64,000 nucleotides of DNA from positions 434,001 through 498,000 of the forward strand of contig NZ_FOUK01000002.1 of the NCBI RefSeq assembly GCF_900114845.1, given 5' to 3'. The stretch is from Pimelobacter simplex. Lineage in GTDB: Bacteria > Actinomycetota > Actinomycetes > Propionibacteriales > Nocardioidaceae. The first letter of the stretch is position 1; every line of letters begins with the position of its first letter. Both the position numbers and the translations under genes were made by a program. The notes beneath the pieces were generated by a model. It saw nothing but the letters and a program-made list of their open reading frames with translations. It had not been told where the DNA came from and made no database searches. This document shows positions 31,246 to 39,693 of the stretch, piece by piece.

Positions 31246-32730
31246 CTAGTCAACCGGCAGGCTGAAGCTCGCCCGGGTCCCGTGGTCGGGGGCTGGGCCG
31301 AGGGTCAGGTGACCGCCGAGCTCGGACTCCACGAGCGTGCGGACGATCGAGAGTCCCAGGCTGGTCGCGGCGTCGAGGTCGAAGCCGTCGGGCAGGCCGC
31401 AGCCGTCGTCCTCGACGGCGACCTCGAGGACGGCGCCGTGGCGGGCCGCGCGGACCACGATCTCGCCCGAGCCGCCGCCGTCGTAGCCGTGCTCGGCGGC
31501 GTTCTGCATGAGCTCCATGACGACCATGGCGAGCGGGGTGGCGACCTCGGAGACGAGGACGCCGAAGCTGCCCTCGCGGCGGACCCGGACCTGGGCGGTG
31601 GTCGAGCCGACGTCGGTGACGAGGCGGGCGAGGCGGTCGGCGATGTCGTCGAAGGCGACGGTCTCCTCGACGGCCTGGCTGAGGGTCTCGTGGACGATGG
31701 CGATCGAGCCGACCCGGCGCACGGCCTCCTCGAGGGCGGACGCCGCCTCGGGTGAGCCGATCCGGCGGGCCTGGAGGCGGAGCAGGGCGGCGACGGTCTG
31801 CAGGTTGTTCTTCACCCGGTGGTGGATCTCGCGGATGGTGGCGTCCTTGGTGACCAGCTCGCGGTCGCGCCGGCGCAGGTCGGTGACGTCGCGCAGCAGG
31901 ATGATGGCGCCGATGTGCTCGCCCTTGGGGCGCAGGGGGATGGCGCGGACGATGAGGGCCGCGCCGTCGCCGGGGCCGCCGACGCTGGAGGCGCCGAGCT
32001 CGGTGTCGCGGTGGGCGCGGCCGCCGAGGACGGCGCTCAGGGTCTCCTCGTCGGGACGCTTCTTGGGGGCGACCAGGTCGCGGGTGAGGTCGGTGAGGCG
32101 GTGACCGGTGAGGTCGCCGGTCAGGCCGAGCTTGCGGTAGACCGAGAGGGCGTTGGGGCTGGCGTAGATGACCCGGCCCTCGGCGTCCACGCGCAGGAAG
32201 CCGTCGCCCACGCGCGGCGAGTCGGCGTGGTCGCTGCGCTGCGCCTCGGTGGGGAAGTAGCCGGAGGCGATCATGTTGGCCAGGTCCGAGGCGGCCTGGA
32301 GGTAGTTGATCTCCAGGTGGCTGGGGGTGCGGATGCCGAGCAGGTTGGTGTTGCGGCTGATCACGGCGATCACCCGGCCGTTGCGGCGCACCGGGATCGC
32401 CTCGACCCGCACCGGCACCTCGTCGCGCCACTCCGGGTCGCCCTCGCGCGCGATCCGGCCGAGCTCGAACGCCGCGTCGACGAGCGTACGGCGGCCCGCG
32501 GGCGAGAAGGTGCCCACGATGTCGTCGACGTACGCCGTGGGGCCGGTCGTGGGCCGCATCTGGTCCCCCACCCAGAACCCCTTGCCGCCGCGGTCGGGCA
32601 GCCAGAGCACGAGGTCCGCGAACGAGAGGTCGGCGATGACCTGCCAGTCGGCCTGGATCAGCTGGATCCAGGCGATGTCCCCCTCGTCGAGGTCGGTGTG
32701 GCGCCGGGCGATCGCGGACAGGGAGGGCAC
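31246..32730 (-). CDS. pdtaS: PdtaS-type sensor histidine kinase
   Basis: The 494-residue product has an N-terminal GAF-like domain (residues 1-150), a PAS domain (about 170-290, VDAEGRVIYASPNALSVY) and a HisKA_2 dimerisation region with the phospho-acceptor in TIREIHHRVKNNLQTVAALLRLQ. A HATPase domain follows (VMELMQNAAEHG, VEDDGCGLP, SLGLSIVRTLV). There is no membrane segment, so it is cytosolic. In mycobacteria the orthologue (Rv3220c) phosphorylates PdtaR, an ANTAR RNA-binding antiterminator; no response regulator is next to it here. Synteny with whiB1 supports orthology. Confidence 0.92.
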   Translation of the reverse strand: MPSLSAIARRHTDLDEGDIAWIQLIQADWQVIADLSFADLVLWLPDRGGKGFWVGDQMRPTTGPTAYVDDIVGTFSPAGRRTLVDAAFELGRIAREGDPEWRDEVPVRVEAIPVRRNGRVIAVISRNTNLLGIRTPSHLEINYLQAASDLANMIASGYFPTEAQRSDHADSPRVGDGFLRVDAEGRVIYASPNALSVYRKLGLTGDLTGHRLTDLTRDLVAPKKRPDEETLSAVLGGRAHRDTELGASSVGGPGDGAALIVRAIPLRPKGEHIGAIILLRDVTDLRRRDRELVTKDATIREIHHRVKNNLQTVAALLRLQARRIGSPEAASALEEAVRRVGSIAIVHETLSQAVEETVAFDDIADRLARLVTDVGSTTAQVRVRREGSFGVLVSEVATPLAMVVMELMQNAAEHGYDGGGSGEIVVRAARHGAVLEVAVEDDGCGLPDGFDLDAATSLGLSIVRTLVESELGGHLTLGPAPDHGTRASFSLPVD

Positions 32731-32861
32731 GGCGCCAACCTAGGCCATCTCGGCTGCGCGGACGTCCCCGGCTGAGGGTGACTTCACCCCGTTTGGCAGG
32801 ATAGGGGCCGGGGGATCAGGTCTCGGCGTTTTCGGCAGTGTCCGGAGGGTGTGGGTTGGTG

Positions 32862-33719
32862 ATGGTGTCGGTGGATTGGGCGCGCCTCCAGCAGGCCCTC
32901 CGCGACGGGCAGCGACGTCCGCCGTCGGACCACCCGCTGGGCGACCTCACCGCTCAGCTGACCCACATGCTCGGCGACCCGGACCCCCAGGTCCGCGACG
33001 GCCTGGCCTACTCGTTCCTCGCCACGTGGATCGAGCACGGCGTGTACGACGACCTGCTGGCCGGCCTCGGCGACGGCATGTGCGCGGGCCTCAACACCGG
33101 CCTGGGCGAGCGCGACACCGACACCGTCTTCCGGCGCAGCTTCTCGGTGCTGCTCCTCGCCGAGTGCATCGAGCGTGACGCCCGGATCCGCCGGCTCCCC
33201 CCGAGCCGGGTGCTGCACTGGGGCGACCGGATCGCGGCCTGGTACGTCCGGGAACGCGACCTGCGCGGCTTCGTGCCGGGCAAGGGCTGGGCGCACGCCG
33301 CGGCCCACGGCGCCGACGCGCTCGCCGCGCTGGCCCGCGCCCGGCACTTCGGGATGACCGAGCTGACCGTCCTTCTCGACGTCATCGCCGACCGGGTGCT
33401 CAGCCCGGACACGCCGCCGCTCGTCCACGGCGAGCCGGACCGCATCGCGCACGCCGTGATGGAGGTGCTGCGCCGCGACCGGGTGCCGCTCAACGTCCTC
33501 GAGCCCTGGGTGGTCCGCCTCGAGCGCGGCGCCCGGGCCAAGCCGCCCGCCGGCCGCGACCCCTACCGGGCCACCGGCAACGCCCAGGCGGTGCTGCGCG
33601 CGCTCTACCTGCAGCTGACCATCTCGCCGCGGCACCCCGCGGTCCGCCCGGACCTGCTGCTCGCGCTCGTCGCCTCGCTGCGCCGGGTGCACCCGTACTT
33701 CCTCGACGACATCCGCTGA
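32862..33719 (+). CDS. DUF2785 family protein
   Basis: The 285-residue product is helical and begins VSVDWARLQQALRDG. It shows the DUF2785 pattern: DLTAQLTHMLGDPDPQVRDGLAYSFLATWI, VFRRSFSVLLLAECIERD, FVPGKGWAHAAAHGADALAALAR, and a long helical repeat region after it. Its HEAT-like architecture suggests a scaffold or regulatory role; the function of the family is unknown. The ATG at 32862 is preferred, with a GTG at 32838 as alternative. It is divergent from the kinase gene with a 130-bp gap containing a GGGTGA/TCACCC repeat (32776-32789). Confidence 0.82.
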   Translation: MVSVDWARLQQALRDGQRRPPSDHPLGDLTAQLTHMLGDPDPQVRDGLAYSFLATWIEHGVYDDLLAGLGDGMCAGLNTGLGERDTDTVFRRSFSVLLLAECIERDARIRRLPPSRVLHWGDRIAAWYVRERDLRGFVPGKGWAHAAAHGADALAALARARHFGMTELTVLLDVIADRVLSPDTPPLVHGEPDRIAHAVMEVLRRDRVPLNVLEPWVVRLERGARAKPPAGRDPYRATGNAQAVLRALYLQLTISPRHPAVRPDLLLALVASLRRVHPYFLDDIR

Positions 33720-33760
33720 TCGGGCCCGACCGGCGGGCCGTCCCTGGTTAGGGTGCCCGG

Positions 33761-35422
33761 GTGACCACTCCCCCGGATTCCCTGACCGGCCACGCGGGCG
33801 AGATCGCCGTGGCGGTCGCCCAGGCGCACGGCGTCGAGACGATGTTCACGCTCTCGGGCGCCCACGTCTTCCCGATGTACGACGGCGCGGTGAAGTCGGA
33901 GCCGCCGGTGCGGCTGCTCGACGTGCGCCACGAGCAGACGGCGGCGTTCGCGGCCGAGGCCACGGGCAAGCTGACCCGGGTCCCCGGCCTGGCGGTGCTC
34001 ACCGCGGGCCCGGGCGTGACCAACGGCGTCAGCGCGATGGCGCAGGCCTCGTTCGCCGGCTCCCCCATGGTCGTCGTCGGCGGCCGCGCGCCGGCCAACC
34101 GCTGGGGCACCGGTGCGCTGCAGGAGATCGACCACCTGCCGATCGTCGCGCCGGTGACCAAGCACGCCGCGACGCTGATGACGGCGAACGACGTGGCGGC
34201 CGGCTTCGACCAGGCCTTCACCCAGGCGCGCAGCTCGCACCGCGGGCCGGCGTACGTCGACGTGCCGATGGACGCCTTCTTCGACGCCGGCACCGGGCCG
34301 GCCCCGGTGCTCGGCGCCTACCGCGGCGCCGAGCCCGACAGCGACGCCGTCGCCCGGATCGCGGGACTGGTCGCGAGGGCCGAGCGGCCGGTGCTCATCC
34401 TCGGCACCGACGTGTGGGCCGACCACGCCGAGGAGGCCGCGCTGCGGCTGGTCGAGGAGATGCGGCTGCCCGCGATCACCAACGGCATGGGCCGCGGCGT
34501 GGTGCCGGGCGGCCACCCGCTCCTGGTCACCAAGGCGCGCGGCGCCGCCCTCAACGGCGCCGACCTGGTGGTCGTGGTCGGGACGCCGCTCGACTTCCGG
34601 CTCGGGTACGGCGTCTTCGGCGGCAAGGACGGCGGCACCCCGGCGGCCGTCGTTCACATCGCGGACTCCCCCGGCCAGCTGTCCGGGCACGCCGATCTCG
34701 CCGCGTCGGTGAGCGGCGACCTGAGCGCCGTCCTCGACGGCCTGCTGTCCGCGCTGGCGGGCGCGGCCCAGCCCGACCGCGCGGACTGGCTGACGCTGCT
34801 GCAGGACACGGTCGCCGCGGCGAGCGCGCGCGACGCCGCGCTGCTGAGCGCCGAGGCCGACCCGGTGCACCCGGCCCGGATCTACGGCGAGCTGGTCCCC
34901 CGCCTCGCCGACGACGCCGTCGTGATCGGCGACGGCGGCGACTTCGTGTCGTTCGCCGGCAAGTTCGTCGAGCCGAAGCGGCCCGGCTGCTGGCTCGACC
35001 CGGGCCCCTACGGCTGCCTCGGGGCGGGGCTCGGCGCCGCGATCGCCGCCCGGATCGCGCGGCCCTCGGCCCAGGTGGTGCTGCTGCTGGGCGACGGCGC
35101 GGCCGGCTTCTCCCTGATGGACGTCGACACCCTCGTGCGCCACGGCCTGCCGGTCGTGATGGTGATGGGCAACAACTCCGCGTGGGGGCTCGAGAAGGGG
35201 CCGATGCAGATGCTCTACGGCTACGACGTCGCCGCCGACCTGGCGCCCCGCACGGCGTACGACGAGGTGGTGCGCGCGCTGGGCGGTGCCGGCGAGACGG
35301 TCACCGACCCGCGCCACATCGGGCCGGCCCTCGACCGGGCGTTCGCCGCGAACGCGCCGTACCTGGTCAACGTGATCACCGACGTCGACGCCGCCTACCC
35401 GCGGGCGACCTTCGGGATCTGA
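33761..35422 (+). CDS. acetolactate synthase-like thiamine-diphosphate enzyme
   Basis: The 553-residue product has the three-domain TPP fold. The PYR domain carries the activating Glu in DVRHEQTAAFAAEATGKLT, then TAGPGVTNGVSAMAQA. A central domain follows (ADLVVVVGTPLDFRL). The PP domain has the TPP-binding motif GDGAAGFSLMDVDTLVRHGLPVVMVMGNN. It is the IlvG-like branch of acetolactate synthase relatives in actinobacteria, and related enzymes include oxalyl-CoA decarboxylase, so the true reaction is uncertain. No small regulatory subunit is nearby. A GTG start at 33761 is used. An FlK-like thioesterase gene follows one base after its stop, suggesting a shared pathway. Confidence 0.88.
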   Translation: MTTPPDSLTGHAGEIAVAVAQAHGVETMFTLSGAHVFPMYDGAVKSEPPVRLLDVRHEQTAAFAAEATGKLTRVPGLAVLTAGPGVTNGVSAMAQASFAGSPMVVVGGRAPANRWGTGALQEIDHLPIVAPVTKHAATLMTANDVAAGFDQAFTQARSSHRGPAYVDVPMDAFFDAGTGPAPVLGAYRGAEPDSDAVARIAGLVARAERPVLILGTDVWADHAEEAALRLVEEMRLPAITNGMGRGVVPGGHPLLVTKARGAALNGADLVVVVGTPLDFRLGYGVFGGKDGGTPAAVVHIADSPGQLSGHADLAASVSGDLSAVLDGLLSALAGAAQPDRADWLTLLQDTVAAASARDAALLSAEADPVHPARIYGELVPRLADDAVVIGDGGDFVSFAGKFVEPKRPGCWLDPGPYGCLGAGLGAAIAARIARPSAQVVLLLGDGAAGFSLMDVDTLVRHGLPVVMVMGNNSAWGLEKGPMQMLYGYDVAADLAPRTAYDEVVRALGGAGETVTDPRHIGPALDRAFAANAPYLVNVITDVDAAYPRATFGI

Positions 35423-35423
35423 G

Positions 35424-35807
35424 ATGACGAGCGCCACGCTGACCTTCACCGTGACCGACGCCGACACCGCGCTCGCGCTCGGCTCGGGAAGCCTGCCCGT
35501 GCTCGGCACGCCGCGGCTCCTCGCCTGGTGCGAGGCGGCCACCTGCGCGGCCGTCGAGGACTCCCTGGGCTCCGGCGAGACGAGCGTCGGCACCCGGGTC
35601 GAGCTCGAGCACCTCGCCGCCACCGGCGTCGGCGGGAGCGTCGAGGTCACCGCCCGCGAGGTGTACGCCGACGGCCGGCTCCGCCGCTACGCCGTCGCGG
35701 CGCGCAACCGGGGCGCCGACGGCCGTCCGGGCAAGCTCGTGGGCTCCGGGGAGGTCACCCGCGTCGTGGTCGACGCCGACCGCTTCCTGGCCCGGATTTC
35801 CGGCTGA
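35424..35807 (+). CDS. FlK-like hotdog-fold thioesterase
   Basis: This 127-residue protein resembles the fluoroacetyl-CoA thioesterase FlK family: LLAWCEAATCAAVEDSL, the signature GETSVGTRVELEHLAATGVG, then VTAREVYADGRLRRYAVAARN. The family hydrolyses small acyl-CoA esters or acts as housekeeping thioesterase. It begins one base after the TPP-enzyme stop, so the two are co-translated. Together they could process a 2-oxo-acid-derived acyl-CoA, which is inference. The following bL37-like gene is 47 bp away with its own strong ribosome-binding site. Confidence 0.8.
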   Translation: MTSATLTFTVTDADTALALGSGSLPVLGTPRLLAWCEAATCAAVEDSLGSGETSVGTRVELEHLAATGVGGSVEVTAREVYADGRLRRYAVAARNRGADGRPGKLVGSGEVTRVVVDADRFLARISG

Positions 35808-35854
35808 GCCCCCGGCCTGAGAGAATGACCCGATTCACGACTTCAGGAGGAACC

Positions 35855-35929
35855 ATGGGCAAGACCGGCCGCAAGCGCCGCGCGCGCCGCAAGAAGGGCG
35901 CGAACCACGGCAAGCGCCCCAACAGCTGA
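35855..35929 (+). CDS. 24-residue bL37-like ribosomal protein
   Basis: This tiny, extremely basic protein (MGKTGRKRRARRKKGANHG, then KRPNS) follows a perfect AGGAGG site 6 bp before the ATG. It matches in length and in the NHGKRPN ending the small actinobacterial protein that is found in mycobacterial 50S structures and named bL37. It would fold only when bound to 23S rRNA. The gene is easily missed because of its size. An intrinsic terminator with a T-tract follows 17 bp later. Confidence 0.8.
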   Translation: MGKTGRKRRARRKKGANHGKRPNS

Positions 35930-35946
35930 GCGCAGCGCATCCGCAC

Positions 35947-35985
35947 AACCCCCCGACCGCACCGGTCCGGGGGTTCTGCTTTTTT
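35947..35985 (+). terminator. intrinsic terminator after the bL37-like gene
   Basis: AACCCCCCGACC (35947-35958) pairs with GGTCCGGGGGTT (35964-35975) with one mismatch around a 5-base loop, followed by CTGCTTTTTT. It lies between the convergent bL37-like and helix-turn-helix genes. Confidence 0.88.
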
Positions 35986-35994
35986 GCGGTCCGC

Positions 35995-37017
35995 TCACGC
36001 CCCCTGGGACGACGGCGCGGGGCCGGCGGCGGCAGCCGGCACCTGGAGCGCGCGCGAGGCGCGCTGGATCCGCAGGAAGAGCGCGGCTGACGGCGTCACC
36101 GAGCCGCGGATGTAGCTCGACAGCCGCGACGGCGAGGTGCCGATCCGGGCCGCGAACTGGCGCTGCGAGACGCCGCTGACCGCGACCAGGTGCTGGACAT
36201 GCCGGGCGATCTGCTCGCGCTCGCGGTCGTGCCCCCAGGCGCGGCACCAGGCGAGCACGGTGTGGATCGCGGGACGATCGGCGGCGTCGGCGAGCTCGGA
36301 GATGCTCTCGGCGTACGGACCCCACGGGCTCGTCGCGAGCCGCTGCAGGTGCCGGCGCCACTCGACGAGCGAGCCCTGCTCGAGGAGGGTGACCAGCTCG
36401 TCGGCGGAGTCGATCGGCACCACCTCGTCGACGGCGACGCCGACGGGCTGGGGGTCGATCGGCTGGAAGAGGAGCTCGCGGCCGAGCTCGAGGCACCCGG
36501 CGACGACGTCGTCGCCCTCGCCGTCGCCGGTGCCGGCGCCAGTGCCCTCGCCGTCGCCGTCGGCCGTCCGCTGCGCGAGCATCGGCGCGAGGAGGCGGCG
36601 GGCCACGGCCGTCGTCCAGGGCAGGTCGGCCCGGGTCTCGAGCATCCGCGCCACCCGGTGCTGGAGCCGGCCGACCCGGTCGGCACCCAGCCGCTCGCCG
36701 AGGCCGGCCGCGGCGGCGAGGTCGTCGGGGTCGTCGAAGACGACGAGCGCGACGAAGTTGGCGAGCACCGCGCACAGCACCAGCGAGCGCCCGTCGCTCC
36801 CCCGCTGCTCCAGCACCGTCAGGAAGCGCCCCCAGAGCAGCTGGTGGTGCTCGGGCACCTGCTCCTGCCGGGCCAGCACGTCGCGGATCACCCCCGCCTT
36901 GAACGCCCCGATCGGCTGCTCGGCCCGCCGCTCGTACTGGGTGAGGAGCGAGAACGGTGCTGCGCGGACCGCCGGTACCGCGGGTGTCGGAGCGGACGGG
37001 GTGGACGGGCGAAGCAT
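35995..37017 (-). CDS. helix-turn-helix protein, paralogue 1, downstream of polysaccharide locus
   Basis: The 340-residue product has a long helical N-terminal region (LLTQYERRAEQPIGAF, LCAVLANFVALVVFDDPDDLAAAAGLG) and a C-terminal XRE-type helix-turn-helix (VSGVSQRQFAARIGTSPSRLSSYIRGSVTPSAALFLRIQRASR). An acidic Gly/Glu/Asp linker lies near residues 180-200. It has a paralogue 175 bp upstream. Starts at 37017 and 37101 are possible; a 38-bp inverted repeat begins 3 bp upstream of the latter. Neither belongs to a family I can name. They probably regulate the adjacent polysaccharide genes, which is inference. Confidence 0.72.
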   Translation of the reverse strand: MLRPSTPSAPTPAVPAVRAAPFSLLTQYERRAEQPIGAFKAGVIRDVLARQEQVPEHHQLLWGRFLTVLEQRGSDGRSLVLCAVLANFVALVVFDDPDDLAAAAGLGERLGADRVGRLQHRVARMLETRADLPWTTAVARRLLAPMLAQRTADGDGEGTGAGTGDGEGDDVVAGCLELGRELLFQPIDPQPVGVAVDEVVPIDSADELVTLLEQGSLVEWRRHLQRLATSPWGPYAESISELADAADRPAIHTVLAWCRAWGHDREREQIARHVQHLVAVSGVSQRQFAARIGTSPSRLSSYIRGSVTPSAALFLRIQRASRALQVPAAAAGPAPSSQGA

Positions 37018-37103
37018 TGACGGGACCGCCTTGCGGGTGGGGGGATCGACTGCCGGTCCGAGACTCCGGTCATCTACCAGACCCTGGACCGGTCGAAACA
37101 TCA

Positions 37104-37141
37104 CGCGGGAATGTCCATAAAACCGAGAGGACTTTCCCGCG
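37104..37141. promoter_or_regulatory. 38-bp inverted repeat between the two helix-turn-helix genes
   Basis: CGCGGGAATGTCC (37104-37116) and GGACTTTCCCGCG (37129-37141) match at 12 of 13 pairs around an AT-rich 12-base centre. It lies just upstream of the first helix-turn-helix gene, the place for its promoter and an autoregulatory operator. Confidence 0.6.
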
Positions 37142-37192
37142 GGGAGTGTGGGCGGTATCACGTTCCGCCGCGGGCGCGACGGCGGGCAGGGC

Positions 37193-38131
37193 CTAGCGAC
37201 CCGGCTCGGGCACCCCGAGGTCCGGGTCCCGGTCCCGGTCCCGGCCGGCCCGCTGGGCACGGCGCGCCGCGCGGTTGATCCGCAGCAGCATCGCCGCCGA
37301 GGGCGTCACCGTCCCGGTCACGTAGGTCGAGAGCCGCGACGGCGAGGTGCCGACGAGCGCGGCGAACTCACGCTGGGTCAGCCCGGTCTGGTCGATGGTG
37401 CTGCGGATGTGGGAGGCGACCGCGCGGCGCTCGTCCTCCTCGGCCTCGCGGCGCGACAGCTCGACGACCGCCCGGATGCTGGCCACCTCGAACGGCTGGG
37501 AGACCGGGTCCAGCAGCCCGAGGTGCCGCTCGGCCGTCCCGTCCCAGGGGTCCCCGACCCGCGCCGCCACGACGGCCCGCCAGGCGGGCAGGGCGTGGTC
37601 CTCGAAGACCGCTCGCAGGTCGTTCGCGTCGGTGATCGGGGGCGGGGGCCCGCTCGCGTCGCCCACCAGGAGCAGCCGGACGACGCACGCGCCGGCCAGC
37701 TCCTCCCGCTCGGTGCGGCCGTCGGGACGCAGCGGCGTGTCCGGACCGCCCCACGCGTAGCCGGCGAGGACCCGGACCAGGTGGGTGGTCAACGGGCGCT
37801 CGCCGGTGTCGATCGCGGCGAGCGCGGACTCCTGGAGCCGCGCGACCTGGCTGCCGCCGTGCTGGGCGACGAGCCGGGCCAGGTCGTCGACGTCGCGGGG
37901 CTCGGGGAAGTGGATGAGGGCGAGGGCGTTGGCGAGCACCGCCCGCGCGGCGAGGATCGGCGCGTCGTCGTCCGTGGCGCTCAGCGCGGCCGAGGCCCGC
38001 GCCCACCGTCGCAGCGCGCCGGCACCGGCACCGGCACCGGCACCGGCACCGGCACCGGCACCGGCTGCACGATGCTCGAACGAGGTGATGATCCCGCGCA
38101 CCTGACGTCGTTCCCACTCTCGGAGCACCAC
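37193..38131 (-). CDS. helix-turn-helix protein, paralogue 2
   Basis: The GTG at 38131 gives 312 residues with the same plan as paralogue 1: VVLREWERRQVRGIITSF, a helical region (AARAVLANALALIHFPEPRDVDDLARLV) and a C-terminal helix-turn-helix (LTQREFAALVGTSPSRLSTYVTGTVTPSAAMLLRINRAARR). A hexanucleotide repeat encodes an Ala-Gly run near residue 25, where paralogue 1 has none. No clear ribosome-binding site is seen. Its stop is 62 bp above the inverted repeat of paralogue 1. The flippase gene ends 86 bp upstream, so it may be read from the polysaccharide transcript. Confidence 0.7.
   Translation of the reverse strand: MVLREWERRQVRGIITSFEHRAAGAGAGAGAGAGAGAGALRRWARASAALSATDDDAPILAARAVLANALALIHFPEPRDVDDLARLVAQHGGSQVARLQESALAAIDTGERPLTTHLVRVLAGYAWGGPDTPLRPDGRTEREELAGACVVRLLLVGDASGPPPPITDANDLRAVFEDHALPAWRAVVAARVGDPWDGTAERHLGLLDPVSQPFEVASIRAVVELSRREAEEDERRAVASHIRSTIDQTGLTQREFAALVGTSPSRLSTYVTGTVTPSAAMLLRINRAARRAQRAGRDRDRDPDLGVPEPGR
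38019..38066. repeat. hexanucleotide tandem repeat (CCGGCA)7 in a coding region
   Basis: Seven perfect CCGGCA units (38019-38060) plus a variant CCGGCT encode an in-frame Ala-Gly run. Unit number could vary without breaking the frame. Confidence 0.92.
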
Positions 38132-38217
38132 CGGGGCAGGTGGCCGCGGCGGCCATCGCCGACGACCAGCGTGGGGCCCGGACCCCGTCGCTGGCGAGGA
38201 CCACCGGCGAAGCGGTA

Positions 38218-39693
38218 TCAGATCCGAGATCCGGCCACCGGCGTCCGGCGCAGCCCGGTGCGCAGCCGCCCGAGCGCGGACGGCGCCAGGCGGTGCACGG
38301 CCAGCACCGCGACGACGACGTACGCCAGGCCCGCCACGGCGAGCGCGGGCAGCAGCGGACCGACGGCCTCGAGCACCAGCCCCACCACCACGGCCGCCAC
38401 GAGGACGGCGACCAGCTCGGGCACCGACACGATGCTGCCGACGGTCCGGGTCAGCGCCCGGACGACGACCACCGACTGCACGAGGAAGGCGACGCTCGTC
38501 GCCACCGCGGCCGCCGTGATCCCCCAGACCGGGATCAGCCAGAGGTTGAGCCCGATGTTCGCGACCAGCGCGGCGACGCTCCCGACCAGCACCACGGGAT
38601 CGGGGCGCAGCGCGAGCAGCACGGTCGACCCGAGGTAGGAGACCCCGAACAGCAGCGGTGCGACGGCCAGCCCCCAGAGCAGGCCGCGGTGCACGTACTC
38701 GGGTCCGAACAGCAGGCCCACCAGGTCGTCGCCGCGGGTGGCCAGCAGGACGCCGTACGGCACGTAGACCGCGGCCACCACGACCAGGCTCCGCTGCGCC
38801 CACCGGCGCACGTGCTCGGTGTCGTCGGGACGGCTGGCGATGACCGGCACGTACGCACGGGCGAGCGTCCAGCTGACGAAGAGGACGGTCTCGAAGATCC
38901 GGTAGCCGGCTCCGTAGACGCCGACCGCCGTGGTGCCGAGGATCATGCCGATCAGGGCGGCGTCGATCCGGAACATGCCCATCGCGGCGACGGCGCCCAG
39001 GCCCATCACCGGGGCCGCCTCGAGGATCATCCGGGCCTCGGCCCGGCTCCCCCGGATCCGCATCCGGACGCCGGCCCGGCGGGCCGCGAGGTGCATGCCG
39101 AGCACGCCGATGCAGGTCGCGACGAGGTAGCCCAGCGCCGCGCACCACACGCTCTCGGTGACCACCAGCACGCCCACCGACAGGATCAGCGCCGAGAAGC
39201 GCTGGACGACGAGCACCACCGCCGACAGGTGCTGGCGCTGCCGGGCGCCGCAGGCCGCGCGCGAGGCGTCGACCAGCGTGTCCGCGAGCCCCGCGGCGAC
39301 CAGGAAGGTGACCGTGAGCGCGTGGGTCGTGCTCATCGTCCCGAAGAGGAGGCCGGTGGTCGGCACCAGGACGACGGCGCAGAGCCCGAGGCGGATCGCG
39401 ACGAGCGCGCCGTAGCAGCGGTCGAGCAGCTCGGGCCGGGCGCTGCCGAGCTGGGTGAGCCGGGCCTCCAGGCCCAGCGACGAGAACACCGCCAGGAGCA
39501 GGCCCAGGCTCCACCCGAAGGAGAGGACGCCGAACTCCGCCACGCCGAGGATCCGGGCCAGCAGCAGGAAGGTCACGAAGGTCGCGACCTTGCCGAGCAG
39601 CTCGGCCACGGCCAGGGTGAGCACGGCGGCGCCGGTGCGGCGCAGCAGCGCGGCCTGCTCGGCCTGCTGGTCCTGCTCGCTCTCGCTCGTCAT
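38218..39693 (-). CDS. Wzx-type polysaccharide flippase
   Basis: The 491-residue product has about 14 hydrophobic helices of the MATE/MOP polysaccharide-transporter fold: VLTLAVAELLGKVATFVTFLLLARILGVAEFGVLSFGWSL at the start, the family-typical GxxxFG pattern, and RIDAALIGMILGTTAVGVYGAGYRIFETV in the middle. It would flip lipid-linked oligosaccharide across the membrane. It is the last biosynthetic gene of the locus. Its ATG overlaps the stop of the FemAB/GNAT-like gene (ATGA). A second flippase domain exists in the fusion at 44856-47678. Confidence 0.88.
   Translation of the reverse strand: MTSESEQDQQAEQAALLRRTGAAVLTLAVAELLGKVATFVTFLLLARILGVAEFGVLSFGWSLGLLLAVFSSLGLEARLTQLGSARPELLDRCYGALVAIRLGLCAVVLVPTTGLLFGTMSTTHALTVTFLVAAGLADTLVDASRAACGARQRQHLSAVVLVVQRFSALILSVGVLVVTESVWCAALGYLVATCIGVLGMHLAARRAGVRMRIRGSRAEARMILEAAPVMGLGAVAAMGMFRIDAALIGMILGTTAVGVYGAGYRIFETVLFVSWTLARAYVPVIASRPDDTEHVRRWAQRSLVVVAAVYVPYGVLLATRGDDLVGLLFGPEYVHRGLLWGLAVAPLLFGVSYLGSTVLLALRPDPVVLVGSVAALVANIGLNLWLIPVWGITAAAVATSVAFLVQSVVVVRALTRTVGSIVSVPELVAVLVAAVVVGLVLEAVGPLLPALAVAGLAYVVVAVLAVHRLAPSALGRLRTGLRRTPVAGSRI

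Noticed and set aside
38019..38066. CRISPR-like repeat
   Set aside because: It is a six-base microsatellite inside a coding frame without spacers. No CRISPR array or cas gene is present in the window.
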